Below are positions 22,263 through 33,948 of a stretch of DNA of 64,000 nucleotides, one piece after another. The stretch's first letter is position 1; each line of letters begins with the position of its first letter. The notes under the pieces are model-generated. The model was not told the origin of the DNA. It did not search any database and saw nothing but the letters and a program-made list of their open reading frames with translations. This stretch comes from Toxonevra muliebris (Eukaryota > Arthropoda > Insecta > Diptera > Pallopteridae). Location of the stretch: contig OY829330.1 in NCBI GenBank assembly GCA_963691655.1, positions 4,368,793 through 4,432,792 of the forward strand, written 5' to 3'. Made by a program: the position numbers and the translations under genes.

Positions 22263-23235
22263 TATATTGTGAATACAAAACTGGAACTCTCTATACGATA
22301 TCGTTAAAAACTTATTTTTCAGATAGTTTTTACTCAACGGACTAAAAAATTAAAATCGAACGATACTACATTTGAGTGAAAAATTTGTCGACTTTGGGCT
22401 GCTCTTGCACCCACATTAACTATTTTTGGGGTTTTTTTAGTTGGAGTATTATCTTAAAAATGACACCAAATTTGTTGGGTTTTGACATCACTTTGCGATG
22501 TAGGAGCACGTTGTTTAACAGCGAGCTAGTCTATGTTTGACGAGCTGCAACTCCCGTACTAGGGAGAATTTCAGAATACCCTCTTACAAGCACGATTCTA
22601 AGAATTTTCATTACAAAAATGAAAAAAATTTGTGATTTTTTTAAAACCAACAAGGTAGAAGACCCTTGAAATTGGACTATTTTGATTTTTTTTCCATCAT
22701 TTTCTACTTTTTTTCAAAAATAGAAATTGTCTAAAAAAAATTTTCAATGATATATTTCATATTCTAGCTAAACCGTAGCTTTAATGGCAACTAGTGAACT
22801 AGTAATTGAAGATTTCCTTGGAGAATTTCCATTTTGAAAAGCAGGTAGATTAGGTTGAAGTGGCTGTCGAGAGACACACTTAGGCTTGAAAAAGCAGGTA
22901 GAAAATGATCATCATCTCTACAGTTTTATTTTTCATTTCCGAACTTTAGTTAACTCCAATTTTTCTGAGCAATAGTTTAAATTTTTCATGAATGGTAAAA
23001 AAATTTAAAAAAATAATGGTGCCTAACTGGTGAGCAGGAGGATAGTCTAGGACATGTTTAAGTCTGCATAAAAAATTTACGTACGTTTTTTAATAGTTAT
23101 AGTTGCAAATAAAATTGAATATGTCAGTAATTATTATAATATTTGTCATGAATTATTATAATTTAATTCAGAAATATATATTTTTAAGCACTTTCTTATA
23201 ACTTGTTCTTTTGGTCCAGATGTGTTTACGCCATC
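22263..23235. other. Intergenic, no gene recognised
   Basis: Contains no recognisable gene. GAAAAAGCAGGTAGA-type sequence occurs twice near 22838 and 22888, suggesting a short local duplication. Confidence 0.45.
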
Positions 23236-23239
23236 TAAG

Positions 23240-24265
23240 GGTGTAAGTAACTTGCACGGACTTTGTAGCATTTGCTTTGATTCTCCATTTTTTGAGTCAT
23301 TTCTCAATTGCGAACAGATGTTCTTGCAGATGTCATGACGCTAATGTTGGGTCACTGCTGGCCGCCATCAGTACTGTATCGTCTGAGAATGTAGCCATTG
23401 AGGTGTGTGTTGACAATGGCAGATCTGCGGTATACAATGTATACAAAACAGGACCCAAGAAGCTACCTTGCCTGGAGTCCCACTCCAGATTGTACTTCAT
23501 AGAGGGTAGTGAATTCCCCTTTGTATTTTACCATGAAATACGTGTTCTCAAGGTAGGACTTAAGTAACTCATAGTAGGTGTATGGTAGTGTAATTTTAAG
23601 CTTATATAGTAGTCCTGGATGCCAGACCTTGTCGAATGCTTGGGAAATGTCAAGATAAGCAGCTGAGCAGTATTGCTTCTTCTCAAGAGCAACTCGTATT
23701 CTGATGTAGTTTCGATGAATTTGTTCCGTTGTACCATGTTTTTCACAGAAACCAAATTGATGGTTCGGTATAAGATTATTTTGTCTGTTATTAATTTCAG
23801 TCTTTGTAGCAAAAATTTTTCAAACAGGTTCGATGCCACTGGTAGTAAGCTGATTGGACGGCAGGACTTTACTTGCTCTGTTGTCTTTCCTGGTTTCTGA
23901 ATTAATATAATCTGCGCAACTTTCCAATGTAAAGGGATATAGGTATTTAAAACCTATATCTGGTAACTCTTGTAAAACTTTCTCAGAAATAAGGTCATAG
24001 CCATGTGTCTTATTGGGTTTCAGGTTTTTCTTTATGACCCTTTTGACTTTTTTTTCTAAAATATGTTATAGGAATCAACAAAGGCTGGCAAATGTGCTTC
24101 CTCATCAGCTTGATCTCGTTCGCTTGAGAAAGGCATAAAAACTTTTGCAAGATGTTTTGCGAATGTATTTGCTTTTTCGCTTTTTGCCCATTGGCCAGTT
24201 TATGTTTTGATAGGAGCTGTGTGAGGGATAGGTTGGTTGAATTTTTTAGTAGTCTTCCCGAGTGA
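23240..24265 (-). pseudogene. Jockey-clade reverse transcriptase, N-terminal to palm
   Basis: Minus-strand blocks in order: an ORF2 linker including NSTNLSLTQLLSKHKLANGQ (about 24180-24240), KTHGYDLISEKVLQELPDIG (about 23955-24012), NLFEKFLLQRLKLITDK (about 23785-23833), HQFGFREKHGTTEQIHR (about 23712-23763), the first catalytic block AAYLDISQAFDKVWHPGLL (about 23610-23665), QSGVPQGSFLGPVLYTLY (about 23430-23490), and the second catalytic block ATFSDDTVLMAASSDP (about 23350-23400), where the usual FADD is SDD. Several frameshifts separate the blocks. The plus-strand frames 23277-23567 and 23673-23900 are shadows. It stops near 23240 without the thumb. Confidence 0.9.
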
Positions 24266-24539
24266 ATAACACTGTGTGACAGTGATGTGGCACTTTTGTG
24301 GAGACCTAGCCTAAATTGTAGGTCTAGTAATGCTAAGAAAAATGGTATGGGGGAAATTTCCCATACACCCCCAAAATCTCGTTTCATGGTAAAAAAACCG
24401 TTTTTGGGTAGGTTCATGTAAACAATCACTCATAACTTTGCAAATTTTTATTCGATTTACAACTTTGGCTGTTAGTTTAAAAGGAGAATGAAATTGGATG
24501 AAAATTGACGGAGTTGTGTGATTTTAAGAATTTAGGAAC

Positions 24540-24990
24540 ATTTTATCATTTATAGTCATAATAAGTGACTAAATGGGATTTCAATTCCGATATGAGGGGG
24601 TATGATATTTGTGTGACGTAGCATGCTTTTTACTTCTTGAGCGACTGTGGGAAATTTGAAGTCACGCTGGATTTGATTATTTGTGACATAATAAGGTGCG
24701 TTTGCAATCTTTCTTATGGTTTTTGACTGGAATCTTTGTAGTATTTCAATATTAGGGGTTATCGCAGTGTCCCACAGCTGTATACCGTATGCCCAAGCTG
24801 GATTTAAGACTGCTGAGTATAGTAACAGTTTTCTGTCAGTTGTTGATTGTGAGTTTCGACTTACTAGCCAGTGTAGGTTTCTGAGTTTTATACCGAGCGC
24901 CTTACTTTTGGTAAATATACGTGTTTTCCATGTTAGTTTTCTATCGAGGTGCATGCCAAGATATTTTTTCTCATTGCATTGGGGTTGGTT
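24540..24990 (-). pseudogene. Jockey-clade ORF2 C-terminal region, separate copy
   Basis: The minus-strand frame 24954-24556 reads KYLGMHLDRKLTW at its start, then KLRNLHWLVSRNS, LNPAWAYGIQLWDTA and IEILQRFQSKTIRKIANAPY. This is the post-palm region and C-terminal tail of jockey-type ORF2. It lies 5' (minus-strand sense) of a reverse transcriptase N-terminal half ending at 24265. A C-terminus cannot precede its own N-terminus, so these are two copies in head-to-tail order, or one rearranged copy. The plus-strand frame 24716-25021 is a shadow. Confidence 0.9.
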
Positions 24991-25019
24991 TACCTCGTTG
25001 GGGTTGGTTTACCGAGTTT

Positions 25020-25284
25020 AACGCGTTGTTATGTGTCTGACTTAATTGGGTACAGCTTGGAGTGGCAGAGGTGGCACGGTGGTATGCTTGGCTGCTCGGA
25101 TGGGGTGGTTCTTGCCAATCAAACTGTCCAACAGACACTCACAGAAAAAGATTTTTCATCCGTCGTGCAATAAAAAATCTTAATTAAAAATGAAAATTTA
25201 AATTTAATAGGTAGATAGAGAGAGAGAGAGAGAGTAAAGAAGAAACTGAAGAAAGCTAGAACAAGTATATCCACATCAACTAAT
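25020..25284. repeat. Spacer with a (GA)n microsatellite
   Basis: No gene. A GATAGAGAGAGAGAG-type tract occupies about 25214-25234. A GGTTGGTTTACC sequence is duplicated near 24985-25015. Confidence 0.7.
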
Positions 25285-26010
25285 TTTTTCTTTCTCCCCG
25301 ATAGCCCTCGAGAAATTTCCCGATTTTCGATCGGATTCCCCGCATCGATATAATTTCATATTATAACAGCGCGACATGCACTTTCCATATAAACATTTTA
25401 CAAAAACGAAAAATTACTTAAAATTTACATCAATGAGTGTTATATTAAGGCGACTCTGAACTTTCTCGGTCCAAAACTTAACCAATTTTTACGGGACTGG
25501 TAGATTAATAGAAATGTACTTTCTGACTCCGGAATTCTTTTGGCACATGGGAGATTTCACTTCAAGGGAATCCACTCTCAAAATCGATCCGGCTCAAGCT
25601 TGCACAAAGCTTAATCCTATTGGGTAGTAATTGCCACACCAAATTTGAACGAGATGGGGTGTTTCGAGTTACTAGACGTTCAACCCACTTTTGGACATTA
25701 AAGTTCTCAAAGGAGAAGTCATGGGCTCTCTTTTGACTCAAATAAAAAATGGCGAAACCTTATTTTAAGAAAAACGGGTTCAAAGTTTTGACTATCGGTT
25801 TTTAACATATAAAATATATTTCATCTTCTTTATGATGGCTGATCGTAATTTGTAAGTTTACAGATTAGTCAGCTAGGATCAACAGTTATTAATCAAGAGG
25901 TGCTGGACTAAGACATAGCTTTCTGAACGGTCGAAAGGGAAGTCGAAGCGCCGCACGACTGTTTTCGCCTGACTGACGCTCGGCGCTATTATCGGCTATA
26001 TCTGCGAAAG
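25285..26010 (+). mobile_element. End-less copy of the hAT-like element seen at 60.3 kb
   Basis: Starting CTCCCCGATAGCCCTCGAGA and continuing with TTTCATATTATAACAG and CATATAAACATTTTA, this aligns with 60300-60420. The 3' half (about 25765-25985; GTTTTGACTATCG, AACAGTTATTAAT, GGTGCTG) aligns with 60865-61085. The terminal CAGGGATGCCAAC at the left and the right terminal repeat are missing, so it is truncated at both ends. No transposase frame is readable. Confidence 0.75.
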
Positions 26011-26459
26011 CACTCCGCGTCTCTGAAATATAATACTTTCAAATAGCACTACTTTTTAAAAATCGAATGAAACCCCATTACATTTACAATAAGCACCAAA
26101 ATATACTTAAGAAAATATTTCAATAGATTTTAATTTTATTAAAATAGCCTGTAAATAATGACTTAAGCTGTTTTTGCACATTTTTTCCAAAACTAATTAT
26201 CATAAACAAGAGAGTTAGTTTAGGAGCCAAAGTAAAGATAAGTGATTATTGTAAATTGAGAATGGTGAATTTGAATATACAATAACCGCTATTGAGTTAT
26301 ATGCCAGGTAAAAAATAAAACATTCGTTTTTAATAAAAGCCTAAGTCGGCATAATCTTACCAATTTCATTTTTTAAATTTGCCATAAACATTTAATATTT
26401 CTTTTTATTAAATATCTCCAAAACAAATGAAACTTTTACTATCGTTTTTGATCTTAGCA

Positions 26460-27125
26460 TTGCGCGTTTTAGAAATAATGATAAATAAAGACAGCCTGAT
26501 TGAGTAGTTCAAATTTGTATATCTAGTTCTCTCTTGCCCAGTTTACACAGTTTAATATTTTATTTACAGTTCATTCTGCTGATAATGAAATAAACCAAAA
26601 AAATTTTTGTGCAACTGGTGTTTTTATTTTCTTTAAAATCGTGTGCATCAAAGAGTTAAAAATCAGTAGCTAGTACTAGAATCATTGCAAGAGTAAAAGA
26701 AACAAAATTCAAAGACAATAAATTTGCTTGTGTGGCTCAGTTGGCAAGCGCGTCGTTTAATATTCGCGATGCGGATTTTTCGAACATTACAATAATTAAA
26801 AAAAAAAATAAAAAAAAAATGTTGTGGGACTTGAACCTTGGCACACACAAGTGCTTACTGGCGTTTTTCACAACTAGTCTATGGCGTCTTGAATTTGGCA
26901 GTAACTATTTTGGAGTTTTGTTTTTCTATGAGATGCAAGTGATCTCATGCTCGTAATCGTGTCCTCCTTTATTACTCCTTTTGGAGACTAAAACGAGTAC
27001 TCCATGCCCCAGGACATGCAATGTTAAAAAGGAGTACAAAATGCAAGAGCTCTAGAGCAATAGGGAGTAATCGATTGCTCGCTTTGGAGCGCTCAATGAT
27101 TACTCCTACGATCATCCAAAGTTCA
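26460..27125 (+). repeat. Dispersed tRNA-containing repeat, copy A (empty of the Harbinger-like MITE)
   Basis: This copy shares with 47020-48232 the blocks TTCATTCTGCTGATAATGA-type sequence, AACTGGTGTTTTTATTTTC, ATCGTGTGCATCAAAGAGT, a tRNA-like head TGTGGCTCAGTTGGCAAGCG, an opposed tRNA-like piece on the minus strand (GGTTCAAGTCCCACAAC), and a GC-richer tail CATGCCCCAGGACATGCAAT to CCAAAGTTCAACTGGG. A third, shorter copy is at 31386-31860. The two tRNA-like heads face each other, as if two SINEs had converged. The uninterrupted GAGTAAAAGAAAC at 26691-26703 is the target site filled in copy B. Confidence 0.8.
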
Positions 27126-27235
27126 ACTGGGATATTCCTATGCACACATGTATGTTCGTTTGTTTTTTCTTTCTGTTGGCTCTCTTCGGAGTTCACTTTG
27201 CACTACTGCAGTATATACTTGTGATCTCCTTCTTT

Positions 27236-27250
27236 GAGGTCATTGACCTC
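27236..27250. promoter_or_regulatory. Perfect IR-1 palindrome matching the ecdysone-response-element consensus
   Basis: GAGGTCATTGACCTC is an exact palindrome with a one-base centre. Its AGGTCA-T-TGACCT core is the optimal inverted-repeat-1 site for the ecdysone receptor heterodimer and other nuclear receptors. The site is real in sequence; any regulatory role is inference, since no intact gene adjoins it. Confidence 0.4.
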
Positions 27251-27789
27251 ACCAGCTGTTGGAATCTCAGCTCACTTGCGCCTACCCAGCAAAGCAGCTT
27301 GAGGCCCTATACCTTTCCTTCTCTAGGACCTGTTGAAAATAATAAGTTTTTTTTTTTTTCCTTCAGAATTTTATTTTCTAATTCTGTCTGTTTTTATGAT
27401 GTGTATATTTTTTTTCTTACCTCAAACTTTTTTATATTGAGATTTTCCTCTACTAGCTCTAGCCCTTGAGAGCTATTCTTGATTCCTTGTCTATGTATAT
27501 TTACAGCTATTTACATATCATCTATATGAGGTTGACGTCTGTCGACAATTGGATTTTATGTGCTAACCTTGAACTTCCTGTTGCTAGGTGTATTTTCCTA
27601 ATGATCCTACATAGGTAACATTCATACATAGAGACCGTTTAGTTATACTGTTTGCTGAATCCTTATTATGCTGAGTAACACGACACGATTGCAGTCAATC
27701 AGATCGTCGGTTCTCTCCACATTCGCATACCCAAGTATTATCTCGTTAGATATTTGTGTATGCATATTTGATGTTAATTTTTTTTTCTA

Positions 27790-27985
27790 TTTTTGGGATT
27801 TTTTTAGAGCAGACTGTCGTTACAAAGTGGGCAGGTATCTCGATTGAGAGTGAATATAACTTGGACTGACTTTGTTTTTCAGCCAGTGTGTAATATTGTC
27901 TAGTCCCTTTAGAGTTTGGAGGAGGCCATTTATGGAAGGCTATGCACTGCTAGGAAAGCAGTGTCATCTGTAAAAGTCTAAATGG
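27790..27985 (-). pseudogene. Jockey-clade reverse transcriptase, palm fragment
   Basis: The minus strand reads TFTDDTAFLAVHSLP around 27935-27979 and, after frame changes, LLQTLKGLDNITHWLKNK (about 27875-27930) and IHSQSRYLPTL. This corresponds to the FADDTAILA...W...HxTFxxR segment of jockey-type enzymes. It is under 200 bp of recognisable homology with several stops. Intervening sequence to 27220 on the left may be more of the same, but I cannot read it. Confidence 0.7.
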
Positions 27986-27999
27986 CCAACTTCTTCAGT

Positions 28000-29415
28000 T
28001 GCTAGTAAATCTTCAGTTGCTCCTAAATTTGTTGTTAAGAAGATATTTTTAAGCATGTGCTAAGTCTAAATGCTTTTTATTTTAAGGTACGACTAAAATA
28101 AAAGCGTAGATCATAAAATATTCTCCTTCTTTCTTTCATAATACAGGATAATTAAGATATACTTTAATGTTTTTAGTAAGTAAGTAGGGAGTAACAGGTT
28201 AAAAGTTTAACACAAAATTACTCTGCAATAATAAAATATACGACATTTGCTTTTACCCTCACTTTACACTTTTACTCTGGTTTGACCCTTGAGTAAAATA
28301 TTTGTTACTCTGAGTAACAGCGAAAATTAGTGTTGCCTAATTCTTGATTTGTACAACAGCAAAGAATAAAAAACAAAATTTTTGTTGCTAGCGTATTCAA
28401 TTGGGAACATTGATCGTAGAGAGTCCACTATATCAGTTTTAGATGCGTTCACACTCTGAGGTAAAACTTTACTTTTTTACTCTTTTACTCAGTACTTTAC
28501 TCTAAAGAGTGAATAGGGCTATTGTTTTAGGAAAGATATTGTAAAAAAATTTTCACTTGAATATGAAATTATAAAATAAAATTTAATTCCAAATGTGTAA
28601 TAAAAGTAACATCCTATTCTATATAGAATCCTGTTTGTCATTTTCAACTAGCATATCCTCTAACATTCCATCAAATTTTAAATTTAAATATTCATAATGG
28701 TATTTTTTTCACAAAACCTTTTTAAATCGTTGTACTTCGCCGCTAAAAGTCATATAAAACAACTGAAACGTCATTAGTAATGCAAACTTTGCGTCTTGAT
28801 AGTGTAACTCCGCTGAGATCAAACTCTCAGACCTCATAATTTTTATTTTTTCCAAAAGTCATAGATCGTAAAGTATTGAATTTAATTTTACTGGAGGAAG
28901 TATTACTTGAGAAAATGCTTTCTACTATTTAAAATTGTAAAGTTGGGTAATTTAAATCTCAGCAGATTATAGGACATGGGTACAATAACAGTTGAAGCAG
29001 CGCGATCAGCAGCGTATACAAACAATGCACGAGTGAAAGAGCTTGCCAGATGCAATACGAGGCGTTTAGTCGTTTCACTGCACAATTGAGTAAATGAACA
29101 ACGCGAATAAATACTTTATATATAACTAATTTATTACGATAATATCGTTAAAAATATAAATAGAACAGCATTAAATAAATGATTACTTGTTGAAACTTCT
29201 CATTGATTTACAGAAATTTTAAAGACATTACATAGTTAAAAAACTACAAAGAGGAGCTTTGACAATTGAGGAAATATTTGTTTTGATATTATTCTTCTTT
29301 TTGCAACAGCGTTGCATTTTCATGATTCAATTTTTTAATGAGAATTTATAAGAAAATAATTTGCATAGTATTGCATGTACATAAGAAAAATTAGTTGTTG
29401 CTTTTTAAATTATTT
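28000..29415. repeat. AT-rich stretch with clustered GAGTAA/TTACTC motifs
   Basis: No gene. Between 28190 and 28520 the hexamer GAGTAA or its complement appears about ten times, in both orientations. The cluster ends with GAATAGGGCTATT (28511-28523), whose reverse complement recurs at 38232-38244 beside a hairpin element. This suggests a decayed MITE with motif-rich ends. Confidence 0.4.
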
Positions 29416-29419
29416 TTGA

Positions 29420-29820
29420 AGTGAAACTTCTTTAGCGAGGGTAAATCAAAAATTTTGCAACAGAAATCGCATTGTTGCACTCATACGAAACTAATATGAA
29501 ACGAAGTTATTATTTCGTTAGTATTTAGCGAACGAGGACATATGGGGACCGGCTACATACAATCATGCAGAGAGGCGACTTCTCGCAGTTTTATCTCAAG
29601 TGCTTTAGTGATAGAGCTTGATTCCATATAGCTGCTTTCCTCTCATCTGTTATGAATGTGTACTACTAGCTTTGGAAAAAAGAAAGAGGATCAGTGCAAA
29701 AGCTTTAACAACAACGGTCACGTGAAAAATCGGGGTTTTCTTTGTTGCACTCATACGAAACCAGTAAAAAACTAAGTTATGCAGCTACATCGTCGACTTC
29801 TCGTAGTTTAAGTAATAAGT
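29420..29820 (+). repeat. Local direct duplication about 270 bp apart
   Basis: TTGTTGCACTCATACGAAAC occurs at about 29472 and 29742. Each is followed by an AAGTTAT motif, and CGACTTCTCG occurs after each. The copies have diverged between these anchors. No coding content. Confidence 0.65.
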
Positions 29821-29876
29821 CACAACTCACAGATTCACAAATTTGTAATAAGAGGCAACAAAAATTGTAAGGGAAC

Positions 29877-29895
29877 ACTTGTAGATTACAAGTGT
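29877..29895. repeat. Short palindrome in an ACAAATTTGTAA-rich repeat
   Basis: CACTTGTA-GAT-TACAAGTG is a perfect 8-bp-arm hairpin. The surrounding 29810-29990 and 30955-31140 share ACAAATTTGT motifs in both orientations, so they may be arms of one old element split by the hAT insertion at 30030. Confidence 0.5.
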
Positions 29896-30029
29896 AAAAA
29901 TGACGTTTAACTAAATTTTTGTATAACTTGTAAATCACTAATTTTTTCTACAAATTTGTGTCACTGATGTATGATACAAATTACCAATGAGCGAACAAAA
30001 TTAAATTTTCACGGCTTCTTTGATTAAGG

Positions 30030-30768
30030 CAGGGCTTTGGAGCAGCCAAATTTTGGGGTCGCTCCGCTCCGACTCCGCTCCAACCTCTTAAGTGTAGCTC
30101 CGGCCCCGCTCGGTGCTCCACTCCGAGCTCCAACTACATATAGTTTTCCTAATAAAAATATTTTTTTTTATTTTAAATTCATATGTATGTATCGCTACCT
30201 TAATTTACCCTAACACCCATTATGTGTTCGAATTTGGAGAACTATTTCCTGAAATTTTAATTTAGGAACAAACCGTAAGTTTTGGGTACATGACTGCAAA
30301 ACTTTCGACACAGATGAGTGTGACAAGGCGTTATCTTGAAGCAAAATCATTTTGGCTTAAAACTCGACATCTTTACCATACGAAAAAAATATGATACTAA
30401 CTCGTACAACAGCTATAACATTTTGAAGGCTGCAGTTATAGTAGTAGAACCAGATTATGAACCACCCCTTATTTCCAATGGCGTCTTTTGAAAAAATTAA
30501 TAATTATTTACCGTCACACCTGGTAATTGTACATTTTAAGCATCTTTGTAAATATGTAAAGAACTAAACTACTTTAATGATGATTTCTCTTGCCTTAACC
30601 ATTAATGGCAATGGAATATTTCAATTACCATTTTCATTACTGCAATGGAAATGGCAATGAAGAGTTCAAAAACAATGAATTGTTAACGAACAATAGGTAG
30701 TTGGAAAAATTACTGATCGGAGCAGCGGAGCGGTTACATTTTCATTGCTCCAGCTCTAGCTCCGGTCA
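30030..30768. mobile_element. hAT-type non-autonomous element with GCTCC-rich end, copy A (right-truncated)
   Basis: Begins CAGGGCTTTGGAGCAGC, a hAT-type terminal repeat, followed by GCTCC-rich subterminal repeats to 30130. From about 30128 to 30767 it is almost base-for-base the same as 49753-50395; I count roughly three differences. The right terminal repeat is missing: after GGTCAAAA the sequences part. No transposase is encoded; both strands show stops throughout. Confidence 0.85.
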
Positions 30769-31161
30769 AAATTCGGTTTTAAAACTCTTTTTTTTTTATA
30801 AATTTGGTAGACATGTTTATTGATATTAAATTTTTTTTTTAAATTAATCTACACGCTTTATATGCCGATTAAAAACTGTAAATATAAAAACAGTCTGCTA
30901 AAAGTATGACGAAAAACGAAAAATAAACAATTGTAGCCATTTTACGTTTTTTTTTTTTTTATAAGAAATTCTTATAAATGTTACAAATTTGTGATTAGTC
31001 GTCTGTTTAATGATACAAAAAACTACAAAATAGTAAAATTTCTACAAATTTGTTACTTGTAAACTACAACTACAAATCTTGTTTGGTGAAACAAATATTG
31101 GAAAATTTGTCATTAGAAATATTTGTTATTTACAAGTCCGAATTCACAATTGTAGGAATTA
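30769..31161. other. Spacer with ACAAATTTGT motif repeats
   Basis: AT-rich sequence with repeated TACAAATTTGT in both orientations and no gene. Likely the interrupted host repeat of the neighbouring insertions. Confidence 0.4.
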
Positions 31162-31959
31162 CACCGAGAAAAAAAACTGTGATTTTAACAGTTCATCGCT
31201 TTTGTGAGGAATATCAGTTGTATTGAAGGCAATTTGTTTGATTTAACAGTTTTTATTTAGTATTGACAAGTTTCGTAACATCTCTTCTGTTGAATATTTA
31301 GTTTATAAACCTGCCAGACAGGGCTAATGGGAATTCCAAACAGTAACAAAATTTTTGGCTTTCACTAACACAATTTCATAATTTTATATGGTCTATTTTT
31401 AGAAATAATGATAAACAAAGACAGCCTGATTGAGTATTTCAAATTTGTATATCTTACTCTCTCTTGCATAGTTAACTCTTTAAGGTGTGGTAGGATGAAA
31501 ATTGTCCCAACTTTTGCATAATTTTTTATTATATATCCCACTATTTTAACCCACCTCGAAAAGTTGAAATTACTTATAATCATATAGTTTAACATTTTAT
31601 TTACAGTTTCTCATTCAGTTGTGAATGCTATAAACCAAAAAAAAAAAGAATTCTGTGCAACTGGAGTTTTTATTTTCTTTAAAAAAAAATTTTTGATTTT
31701 GAAATTTATTTAAAAAAAAAAATGTAAAAATAAATTTGTGGTATTTGAACCTTAGCCACAAGTGGCTGCGTGCTTATTTGCGCACTAGAAACTAGGCTAT
31801 AGCGTGAAGAATTTTGGCAGTCACAATCTTGTAGTTTTGTTTTCAAAGCAACATCACATTGTTAATATAACAGAGTTCACTTTTGGATGGGACTCAACAG
31901 CAAAATCTGTTGGTTTACTAGCCTTTCCGTTTGATATAACAGCATTTTTTCCCTCAGTG
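31162..31959. mobile_element. TA-flanked MITE containing repeat copy C
   Basis: The left end CACCGAGAAAAAAAACTG (31162) and the right end, reverse complement CACTGAGGGAAAAAATGCTG (ending 31959), are inverted and each abuts a TA dinucleotide (31160-31161 and 31960-31961), as in Tc1/mariner-derived MITEs. The interior 31386-31860 is a third copy of the dispersed tRNA-containing repeat found at 26460 and 47020. Confidence 0.7.
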
Positions 31960-33940
31960 TAGGTGAAATCATATTTAACAATTTTTTTACAATTTTGTGG
32001 GAATTTCCTTATAATTCACATATTTGTAAGTTGGTGAAATATGGCACTGTGTTATATACGTGTACCAAACAGAAAAAAGTAGCAACAAAATAGAGAGAAG
32101 AAGAATGCGAAAACTTCAACAGAATATTTTAGAAATGTTTTCTGATAATTTTTAAATAAACAACAAAGTTTCACTTCTAGTGTGAGTACCTGCAGATACA
32201 TAATTTTTAACTCTTAACATGTTCAAGGTATTTGCTGATAACGAAAACAAATTTAAATAACATTATTCATACTTTTTTATAATAACTAAAATTTGTAATT
32301 TAGTATTAAGTAATAAAAGTAGTATTAATAGTCTACTACTAACTCTCTCTTTTGTACCCATTTTAAAAAAAATGCATCTCTAAAATGTTCCTCTCACTTG
32401 TCAAAAATTCAAAATGGCTACATTTTGGAAAAATACATCTACCTTTAAATTCTTCTACCATGCTACAAACCGTAGTAGAATTACATGCTATGTTACAATG
32501 AACGGAAAAAATGTGTATGCATATGCAAAGTGTGTGCTTACAATTTGTATATGTAAAATAAAATAATAAAGTGAAAAGCAGAGTTGCTACAAAATCTAAA
32601 TAGCTCACAACTATGCACTTATAACACTGGAATACAAAATTTTACTCTTAAAATATAAGTTCAAGCTTTTGAGAGCTATTGTCTTTTTCATAGTACTTCC
32701 GTTTGCAATAAAAATGCTAATTTCGAAAAAAGTGGATCTTACGATAAAATCGCGGGAAGGGCTCGATATTATGCATAAAAGTTCATGCATGCGTTTTGTA
32801 AGCTTTTCACCTCCAGTCTTAAATAACTGACTGTGGCACTGCTGTTCGCACCAGCACGCGCTGCAAATGCAATCATATGATATTTTAGGATTCTCCGGAA
32901 TATATAAAATAAGAGAAAAAGAAGCAAAATGGAATAGCAAAAGCATATACGCTTGTATTGACTTAAGACTGTCTAAAGGCAGACTAAGGCTGTGGTTATA
33001 TTGGGAGTATGCTCGGGAACACCATGAAATTGTTGTTGCACCGAACACAAAGAGAGAGTCTTTACTCACTCTCACACTCTCATGCTCGGTATTCAGGGTG
33101 GTAATGAGTTATTTTGCAAAACAGTATCATTACATACAAAATATTTTTAAGCAAACGAGTATATTTTGACAAGAAGCAACTCTGCAACGAGATGAATGTA
33201 ACCACTTCGACCGAGCACGGGAGAAAATATTTTGTGTTCGTCGAACACTGAGCTCCAATGTATCCAGGCACTTAGGAAGAAGGTTAAATAATTCCTAGTG
33301 AATTTATTTTTATGATTTAGAAGAAAATTTGAATTTTATTTGTTCTGTTCATTTAAATTTTAAAACAACGTAACATTTATACAACAAGATTCTTTATTTC
33401 TATTCTGGTGCAAATACTGAACTTAAACAATTTATTAAAATTCCCTATAAATATGGATTACATTATTTACATTTATTTTGTCTTTCTTACAGCATACAAA
33501 ACGTCTAGTAAATGAAACGGTGATCTCATTAGTACATAATTCTTTCCAAAATTGACTTGGTAAGTTTTTATCTAAGACTTTTTCTCTTTCTTGAATTTAT
33601 TTTCGTTTCTCCTTTTTTTTCCTTGCATATCATTTTAAGTGTAGTTTTTGGGGGTATACAAAAAAATTTGTTTCAATGAATGAACTACAACAAAAGTTGC
33701 AAAAAAATACAAATACAAAAGTAAACAAATCTTCAATGAGAAAAACATGTGGGAAGGTTATTAGCTTTGGCTAGGGCAAAACTGTGGTGGTGCTAACAAA
33801 CTATCTACTCCAGCCCCTTCCAAAATAAATCTATACAAATTTTGGTAGAATACTCGTACAACCGTAAGTCTTTTTTATGTAAAGTGGGTAGGGTGATGTG
33901 TAATGCTATTTGGTATTAAATATGTATGTATGTATGAGTT
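31960..33940. other. Intergenic with a possible short inverted-repeat element
   Basis: No gene. The 154-codon minus frame 32611-33075 and its plus-strand shadow show no domain. A loose inverted similarity between about 32985-33015 (CTGTGGTTATATTGGGAG) and 33240-33272 hints at a ~290-bp MITE, but no target duplication is clear. Confidence 0.35.
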
Positions 33941-33948
33941 CGTAGCCA

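Noticed and set aside
23277..23900. Plus-strand ORFs of 96 and 75 codons
   Set aside because: They are antisense shadows of the minus-strand jockey reverse transcriptase.
32611..33075. 154-codon minus-strand ORF as a host gene
   Set aside because: It is one of the longest frames, but has no recognisable domain, cysteine/phenylalanine-rich composition typical of AT-rich chance frames, and an opposing frame of similar quality.
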